Assembly: GCA_030533445.1 (NCBI GenBank)
Contig: CM060080.1
Location: forward strand, 18,057,377-18,121,376
Length of the DNA stretch: 64,000 nt
Origin: Cyprinodon diabolis
Taxonomy: Eukaryota > Chordata > Actinopteri > Cyprinodontiformes > Cyprinodontidae
Direction: 5' to 3'
The position numbers were made by a program, and so were the translations under genes. The notes below the pieces were generated by a model. The model ran no database searches. It saw only the letters and a program-made list of their open reading frames with translations, and had not been told where the DNA came from. Below, one piece after another: positions 55,981-64,000 of this stretch; positions within the stretch are counted from its first letter, which is position 1; every line of letters begins with the position of its first letter.

Positions 55981-58900
55981 TGACACGTGTACCACCATCA
56001 CGTTCCCCCTGAACTTAATCCTAATTAATATTTATATACACAGACAAATGGTGGTGCATAGCCCAATATGACAGTGGCTACACTAATCTATTTCCCCCTC
56101 TACTACACTGTTAGTATTTAAATAACAGCAACACTAACATTGTCCACCAGCTGTCAAACAGTGGTAGAAGAATGTTGATTTGGGTCTCTTTTCTACCAAC
56201 GATACTTGGACACCTTTAAAGTTTCTTAATGGATCACAAACTCTTCTGTATTTCAGAGTATTTTTTTTATCAAATGTTAATCCAATAATTACAGGCAGGC
56301 CCAAACAAGGTTATGAAAAAGATAAACCCAGCTCCAAATCTAGAATGATAAAGCTGAAATAAAAAAAATGACGATGTTTCAACAACCGTTTTAAAATCCA
56401 GACTTCTACAGGGTTTTAATGCTTTGCATTCAAAGATTTACATCTGTTTTTGTACCAAATATATAATCCAATTCAGGCTTTACTTCATGTCAGCTTTTAT
56501 TTTAGTGTTATCAGCATAAATATTGTTTTGTATATATGAAAAATGAAATGCATATCAGCGAGGAATATTGTCTAACTGCCTGCAGATAGAATAGGATTCG
56601 ACTCCTTAATATGAGAATTGTTATTATAGCCCTGGTGACAGTTTGATGCACTTAAGCTGTGTGTTTGTGAACTTAAGTGCGTATGAATTGTAATTGCACT
56701 GGCAGCTTTAGGGCTCCCTGGTGGTGGCAGGGAGGAGGGCGAGCATCTAAACGTATGCTCTAACACACACACATGTCAGAAGGTGAAATAGTCGGACAGC
56801 AAGGGGCCAATTAATGTATCACATCTGTGTTTTTCTCGTCTGCTTCTTCTTCTGCACCAGGTTAAAGAGCAGATGAATAGGGAGGGGGTGGCAAATGCAA
56901 TTGTGGGCTTATGTGTGTCTCTTTCATGCCTAACGTCCGCCAACAATAAGCAGTGCATTAGACCAACTTATCTCTGTCCTCATCGTTGGCGAATGTGTGC
57001 ACACGGACACACACACTGGTAATGAAATCACAAAGCCTCCATATCATTGCTATCACAGAAAGATATAAACCCATTAGCTTGTTCCTTTGGGCACAGACGC
57101 ACACACATACAAGCACAGGTTTATCATTACACGCTGCAAAGCTTTTCCAATTGTATTATCCCTCTGATGTCCTTCCCTCTGTTGTCTGTTCCAGTGCTTG
57201 GGGTGGAGAGGACAGATAGTGTGTGTGTGTGTTTAGGGAGATGCTGACAGAGATTATGTGTTTCTGAAAGAAGGGGTATCTTATAGACTAGTTTTAGAGG
57301 ATTTCCTTGTCCCAACTTTGTGCATCTCAAGAATAGAAAATTATGAAGTCGTCTTTGTAGCGTTTGTCAAAAAAGAGAGGATGTTCTGCTTGATGGATAT
57401 AAGAAGCAGCAGCTTCGCAGGGTGACGATCTCTGGGAACTTTTAGCATTAATTTGCTTTTAAAGGGCTTTTGGCTCATTTTAAAACACTAATTACCATAA
57501 ACAATTCTCACTGTAAAAGTCCCTGTCTTTTTTTTTTTTTTTTTTTTTTTATGAATCCCAGTTATTTATTAAGTTATTTATAAAATAAATTAATGTTTAG
57601 AGATAAAAGAATAGACTCTCTTTTTGTTTTGTTTGCATTTCTGTATTTATTTGATGGGAAAAAATACCCTGATCTTAATAGTTTACTATTTAATATTCAA
57701 TAGATAAAACACCTCTAAATTAATGAAACGGTGAAGAATGAACTAGCTTTTGTAAATGACCCGCTTCTTGCCGTCAAAGAAATGCAAAAGAAAACAGGCT
57801 AAAACCCTGAAACTTATCAACCATCTGTTTAATTTGAGGTTCTGAGAGAAACATTCTTTTTTGAAACCCTAATTTTGAGGAACACTTGGAGGAAAGGGAT
57901 TAGGGAAGGAAATGAGAAGGACTTGAGTTATTGGAAGCTGTTGGTGCATCCAAAAAACGGGGCCAAAGCTTCGGGAATAGAACAGCATCGGATGTGCCTA
58001 CTTGAATAAAACGAGGCTGTTTGCTTCATCGTTTCCAACATGACATTCCTTCCCTGGAAGGTTGGAGAGATGGCCGCTTTGGTTCCCACAGCAGATCCCT
58101 CTGCTCTTCTGTGACTCTAAGGAAAAAAACTAAGCAGATCTCTCGTGGTACTGTTTTGTTTTTTTTTGTTTTTTTTGAGGGGGTTTTGGGATATCTATAT
58201 TATAAAACAATACATTACATTTTTACATAGATGTGTGTTTTTTATATGCTTAAGAGTTAAGAGTAGCCAAATATTTTCATTTAAGGGCAGGATTTGCTTT
58301 TCTTATTGAAAGCTATACTTAGTTTTCACCTTTAGAAATTTAGGGATCATATTCATCACAGCCCATGTTCTGCTGGATTTTGCACAGTGAAATTTGCAAA
58401 ACATGGGGCTGCTGGTTACTGGAGTAAGTCCAGCAAAGAGTAGTCTAAAGAAAAAGCTGGTTAGCTTTGAGCTGCTAACATCCTCTGTGATTGATGGTCA
58501 GCCATGTTGACTCTGCTGTGTAATGAAATTATTTGTCATGGCTCATTTTTCAAGACATACCAAATAGATTTTAAACACCTTGCCATTACAGTAATATGAA
58601 TAAATGTGAATGAGTTCCTCTTTGGGTCTGTGAATGTAATCATAATGTTCATAGAAAGATTTAAAGGAATGAAATCAGCAAGGCATTGATCAAAATTCAG
58701 CAGTTCTGATTAAAAAAATATGTGGCCAGGTCTATGGGTTAGAAGTAGGGATGTCCCGATCAGCATTTTAGGCCTCCGATCCCGATAAGGTCTTTTAACC
58801 TCAAATCAGATTTCGAGTCCCGATATTTTGCCTTTAGTAATGAAATTTATAAAACTCAAATATATTTATATATTTATTTTTTATAAGACAAATCATTTGT

Positions 58901-60100
58901 GCTTATATTTGTCCATTGTATTTCTTACTGTATTTTATTTAAATCTCAACTGAAAGAACAACCTGATCATATCCACAGTTTTATAACCACTTTGTACTTA
59001 CTGGAGTGGCCATAAAATCCAAAGTGTGTCCAAATTTTGGTTCTGCACCAAGATGCGTCTATAAAACAAGAGATTTTCTCACCTCACGTTTACAGTTCTC
59101 TGCATACAGGCTCTGATATAATGAGTCTAAATGAGAAACACTGGACTTTTTTGTTACTTATTTCTATAAAAGTTGTCATTTTTTAAATGTTTAAAGTAAA
59201 CTCCTCACATTTGGCTTCATATTGAACAAATGTAAAAACACACATTCTCCATATAAACATTGCCATACACACACACGTCCCAGCAGTGGTCCCAGCTCCT
59301 AATGTGCTAACAAGCTCTCTTCCCCTCACCTCCTCCAGCCGCCCTCCGTCTCAAGCGATCACAGGAGTCGAACTCCGTCACAAAGAGCTGCGCGGCAGGA
59401 GGGGGAGCACCATGGATGGCATGAATACTTCTCTCTCTTCTTTCTTTTCAGCCACGCACGAGAAAATGAGTTTCTGACTCGACACAAAAGAGCTTCTTTA
59501 TCCACCCCCTCTCCTCTCTGCTCTCCTTTTCTCCCTTTTTCCTGTCTTTCTCCCCTCATAATTTACCTTTCTCTCTGCTACTCCCTCTGAAAGATATATT
59601 TTTCAGATAATGACTTTATAAGAGGAGCCATCTGAAATTCAATTACAGAAGATTTCATAGTAGCGACCGCCATTTGGGTAGAGGGAAGTAGGGATGGATG
59701 GATGGATGGAAGCAGAGATCTGTGGACGTCTATTTTTTATGACCTTTCACTAATTTTGACCTTTTTTTTTCTTTTTTTTTTCTTTTTTGTGGGGGGGATG
59801 ACCTGAATTAACATTTCATGTAAAGAAACAACACCATAGGCTGAAGAAGGAAATCTCTTAATATATAGAAAAAAATAAAATAAAATTGCTGATAAATTTT
59901 TGATGCTTTTCATGATGTGAAGTTCAAGAATGCTCAGACAGGAATGCTCCACAGTTTAAAATGTAGTTGAACCACTTGTTAAAACTTAACCCCGCCCCCA
60001 GACAAATTTTTAAAAATGCCACAGAAGTGGGCAGTGGGTGTAGTCAGGATAAGGTGAAAGCAATAGAGAATTTGATCCCCTGATAATCTAAGCACCTAAA
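55981..60100 (+). other. intron sequence
   Basis: AT-rich with a GC-balanced region at about 56.57-57.00 kb, a poly-T run near 57.53-57.55 kb, a hAT-like terminus fragment at 58.75 kb, a pyrimidine-rich block at 59.43-59.58 kb and a ggat microsatellite at 59.69-59.71 kb. No exon with family support was found. Confidence 0.4.
58748..58850. mobile_element. one end of a hAT-type MITE
   Basis: The sequence tagggatgtcccgatcagca with following ccgatcccgataagg words is the terminus of a common fish hAT MITE family. The opposite end was not found. Confidence 0.4.
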
Positions 60101-60126
60101 TGAAAAGACTGCTGACCATTGCATTC

Positions 60127-60468
60127 CATTTTCCGTCACAGTTATCCCAAGCGCCTATCTCCAGCAGTCTATTGGCGAGAGGCGGGGTACACCCTGGACA
60201 GGTCGCCAGTCCATCGTAGGGAAACACAGAGACAAACAGGACAACCAGTCACACGCACCACACCTAAGTGGAATTTAGAGAAGCCAATTAACCGAACAGT
60301 CATATTTTTGGACTGTGGGAGGAAGCCGGAGTACCTGGAGAGAACCAACGCATGCTCAGGGAGAACATACAAACTCCATGCAGAAAGAACCCGGACTGGG
60401 AATCAAACCCAAAACCTTATTGCTGCAAGTCAGCAGTGCTACCCACTTTTCCACTGAGAAGCCCGACT
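60127..60468. repeat. dispersed repeat, longer copy of the 33.7-kb family
   Basis: It carries the blocks gagaggcggggtacaccctg and acaggtcgccagtccatcg on the left and ttggactgtgggaggaagcc to gtcagcagtgctacccac on the right. The right half matches 33.67-33.89 kb. It is non-coding; open frames across it are incidental. Confidence 0.75.
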
Positions 60469-60879
60469 GCTGAACAGTGGATAATAAAATGCTTACCTAA
60501 AAAAACATTATCGGTCAATTCTTATGCCTGACTCGCCAAGGGCGCCTGTGTGCTGAGTATCATATAAAGTTTTTGTCATTAATATGGATTCTTCAGTGGC
60601 TGTAGTGCCCATATACTTAACCCAGAGAATAAAGAAACTTTAATCCCATCGCATCAAAGATAACATTCCGAGGTAAATCAAACACCATTAATCTATACAT
60701 AGGGCATGCCCTTCACTATACCATTTTGGTTGATAGGAAAATACAGCTGCAGTAGCCACACTTCAACCCATAGAGGACAGCCTTATGTCAGATTTTAGCT
60801 TGATATTTGTAGAATTAATAGCGGTTACATAAAAATTTCAATATTTGCACAGTAACCTAAAAAGATAGCGCCCCTAAAT

Positions 60880-61610
60880 TTTTGTTTATAATTTGGGGTT
60901 TAATCGCACTGGCACTCGATATCTTCTGCTTTATTGTGGACTGGGTCACAGTGGCATATAGTCTTGGTAGAGACTACCAAACTTCCCTATCTGCAGCCTC
61001 AGGCACTCCCAGGCCAACAGATTCCTCCCCTGGGCCTCCTCCCAATAAACATGCCTGGAACACCTCCTAAAGGAGGCATCCAGGGGGCATTCGACAAAGA
61101 TCTCCTAGCCACCTTAGCTGACTCCTTTCGATGTGGAGAAGCGGCACTACTCCGAGCCCCTCCCAAATGACTTAGCTCCTCACCCTATCGCTACAGGTAA
61201 AGCTAATTTCAGCTCCTTGTATCTGTGATCTCACTTTGGGTCATGATCAAAATTTCATGATCATAGTTAAGGTTAGGAATATAGACTGGTAAATTAAAAG
61301 CTAAGCCTTTTTAGTCAGCTCTGTCCTCACCATGACCGAAAGGTGCAGCATTTGCATTATAGCAGCAGCCACACCACTCCGTCTAATTCTCCCCCACTTG
61401 TGAACAGTTACTTGCACTCCTCCACTTGAGAAAGGAGCTCTCCTTCAATCTGAAGGGGACAAGCCTCCTTCTTCCAGTCCAGAACCATGTCATCAGACTT
61501 AGAGGAGTTGATTTGGCTGCGAACCGCCCCAGCGCATGCTCTTGGCATCCCCCTTCTTAAAAAGATCTTAAAAATCATCCCCCTTCTTAAATGACCATTC
61601 CCTCATAACA
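60880..61610. repeat. probable fragment of a fish retroelement
   Basis: Words such as agctgactcctttcgatgtg, cttagctcctcaccctatc and ctcctccacttgag occur in the order of a multicopy fish LINE-like repeat that I know only by its nucleotide text. No reverse-transcriptase motif is present. Confidence 0.4.
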
Positions 61611-61785
61611 TCCCCTGTGACATTTAATCGCGAGAATGTGCAAATTTCTATTATATATTAACAGTAAGAGCAATAATATTGCCCTTCCAAAATTTGGCAG
61701 GCTGTACACTTACAAGTATTTCACAGCCTGCTGTTCTGAAAATTATTACAGCCAAGCGGCAAAGACAATGCGATTTGAGGGAATG

Positions 61786-62005
61786 TGAAATAAGGAGGGG
61801 AGGGAATCTTCCACAGGTTCCAGGTTCTAAGTTGCAGAGATCTCCTTTCCCTGCTTAGTTTGAGAGATAATGTGTTTAAAATTATGCAAGTTTCTCCACA
61901 TAATCATACCTCTTCTTGTGGTATTAAATTTCATAAGTCTGGGACAATAAATGTGAAAATAAGGAGGGGATGGAATCTTCTGCAGGTTCCAGGTTTTCTA
62001 AGTTA
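61786..62005 (+). repeat. short local direct duplication
   Basis: A block of about 55 bp with aataaggaggggagggaatc and caggttccaggttctaag recurs about 165 bp later as aataaggaggggatggaatc and caggttccaggttttctaag. It is diverged, so the duplication is not recent. Confidence 0.6.
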
Positions 62006-64000
62006 AACAAATTAAGTGTCAGAAATTATCTTTAAAGGTGTTGATAGCAAAATCTGGAATTGGCATCCGCTAAGCAGAGGATTTATCCATCCCACACTGA
62101 CAGTAGCATATCGACTGAAACGTGTCTCCATACAGTAAAATCCTACTAAATCCAATTTATCTGTCCATCAAAACTATCAATTTTGAGGCATCCACATATA
62201 AGAAATATGAAAACATTAAGAATATGTTTAAAATTTCCCTTTTCGTTCATATTTCAGTCCGTTTTCTCATCAATGGGCATGAGTTTAGGGAAAACGAGCT
62301 CCCGCGACAGGGGAGGTTCTCGGCATGCAGGTAATTCTCTTCACAACAGATAAAACCCGGAGTAAAGAATTGAAGGTTTGAAAAATGCATTTTAATTAAG
62401 CAATTTAAGACGTGTGTTAGTATTATTATCTTGAAAGAAGTGCCAATTGTGATTTTAAGGATCTGGCCAATGGTCATAAAGGAATTCAATGTTGACATCT
62501 TAGAAAGATTTATTTTGTGACTTTGTATACATGAGTGTATACAAAAATTAATTTTGTTTAAAACAGCTCTAGACAATTTCATTTTTTAAAGTGCAGCCTT
62601 CATCTGAAATCTGACTGCAAGGTCCACATGTGACTTGCAGAATGTCTGTCGCCCGATCAATGATAAATAGCTTAGTTCAACAGACCTGTTAGAATAGTTT
62701 TGACTCATTCATTGCCAGCATGTAGCCTATAAGCTTACTTTACAATAGAAGCAATACTGATTTCTGATAAACAGTCTATTTTATAAAATAAATACTCTAA
62801 ATGAATATTTAAAAGGTGAGTAAAAATATTAGATTCTATATAGGCTTTTTTCATTTTCAGGCTAATTCTAATGTATTTGAATTTGTAAGGAGTTTTTTTT
62901 TCAGATTTTTTTTTTTAAATAATTTCAGTTGTTTAAATTTAATTGATTGAATTTGAATTTAAAACATTGACTTGAAAGGATTCAGATATTCATTTGCAGT
63001 ATTTCTTGAGGTTTTGTTGCAAATCTTAATAGATTCATTGCCATAAGATTTTCCTAAGTAAAATCAAAGAAGTGGCCTACCATGACTATGAAAGCTGATC
63101 CCAATGGGAAAAAGATCTCTGCATTAGTGCCCAACTATCTAGGGTCAGTCATAGCCATGCCAGTACAGGAACTGACTGAAGTTCTACTAAAAGGTGCCTT
63201 GGTCAAGGTCAATGACCGATGTACCGATGTAACAACCATACCATGCGTATTGCTTTAGGTTAATAGAATATATTAATTAGGCTATGTATCCTTCTAATTA
63301 AAAAAAATTAAAATTAAAATTACACCATCCCCCTTCTTTTATTTTTACAACTCGACTACTGACAACACATGCTAAAATAGTCTTTTATTCCTCATTTTAT
63401 TTCACATTTTTAAGTTGAGTTTGAAAATTTTTATGTGTTTTTCTTAAAGATAAACCTTTTCTACTCCTTCAGTTTTAAATTTAATCTTGATCATTTCTGT
63501 TCCCAATATTATGCTGGTTCTGTTCACCTTTTTTTTCCCTTTCTATTATGAAGTTGCTGTATTGTTTGGAAGCAGATCTCCTTCATCGTTAGTAAGATGG
63601 GTACAGCATCAGTTCCTGCATGTCTGTCCCTCCAAATGTTCCTTATCCAAAGGGAGTTAGTGACACGGTGACACGAGTCTGCAGGTGGAAACCCTCGCTG
63701 AGACGAACAAAGAGTGACAGAAGCATAAAGGGGGCAGGAGAAGTCGTGCTGAAAAGTACAGTGATGTTCTAGTCATTTATCTCAGCGGTGGCACCATGTT
63801 TCTGTATGTTTTCCCCTTGTTACTTCTCTGTTTCCCCATCTCAGTAGACCTCTTTCTTTCCAGCAGGTGTCCTTTAAACCTTTTCACCTTAAAAAAAAAA
63901 AAAAAACTGCCTTCATCTCCAAACCCTCCGACCTTCCCTCTCTCCCCCTCCCGGCTGCTAAACACGTTATTAAAACTTGATATGAAGCTGATTAGAGGTG
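62006..64000 (+). other. end of window, intron sequence
   Basis: AT-rich. A short spliced-looking open piece at 62.25-62.33 kb is listed among the findings. Nothing else was recognised. Confidence 0.4.

Noticed and set aside
59330..59480. Exon-like piece after ctcctccag (ALRLKRSQESNSV)
   Set aside because: It meets a stop quickly, lacks a GT donor at a sensible place, and competing frames look equally good.
60119..60457. 112-codon frame with an antisense counterpart
   Set aside because: Both lie in a multicopy repeat shared with 33.7 kb.

Overview
The window is vertebrate nuclear DNA, almost certainly from a ray-finned (teleost) fish. It has one large intron-rich gene with canonical GT-AG splice sites, several short introns of about 75-350 bp, and introns carrying fish-type DNA transposons (Tc1, hAT, PIF/Harbinger and TTAA-targeting elements) and LINE fragments. 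I cannot name the species from sequence alone; a percomorph or killifish-like fish is a guess based on the repeat families.

From base 1 to 45,125 the plus strand carries most of ralgapa1, the catalytic alpha-1 subunit of the Ral GTPase-activating complex. I resolve 38 coding segments (e1-e38) whose splice phases all join. The window opens inside an exon (about residue 220-240 of the vertebrate protein) and runs to the RapGAP domain, including the catalytic asparagine-thumb motif in e37. The terminal coding exon expected after e38 was not found. The final resolved exon is followed by a donor matching the minor-spliceosome (U12) consensus, so the last 18.9 kb is read as intron.

The gene has two optional, phase-neutral insertions in its middle linker: a 49-codon cassette (e12) and a 533-codon extension of e13 made by a second in-phase donor. 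Exon e31 carries an acidic insertion absent from the mammalian protein as I remember it.

Mobile DNA by region: 3.2-4.3 kb, a TTAA-type MITE and a MITE carrying a helicase fragment; 10.3-11.9 kb, a 5'-truncated L2/CR1-like LINE on the minus strand; 12.6-13.5 kb and 21.2-22.0 kb, two Harbinger-type MITEs with TTA duplications; 19.7-20.9 kb, a complete Tc1 element with an uninterrupted DD34E transposase; 25.6-26.1 kb, a hAT deletion derivative with an 8-bp duplication and a BED-finger remnant; 30.7-31.2 kb, a dead Tc1 relic; 36.7-37.3 kb and 49.5-49.8 kb, further TTAA-type MITEs; 55.4-55.8 kb, a second helicase-bearing fragment nested in a dispersed repeat.

Three open, spliced-looking segments are not explained by ralgapa1 as I know it: 30.2-30.56 kb, 50.84-51.08 kb and 62.25-62.33 kb. 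No tRNA, rRNA, CRISPR or bacterial feature was seen.
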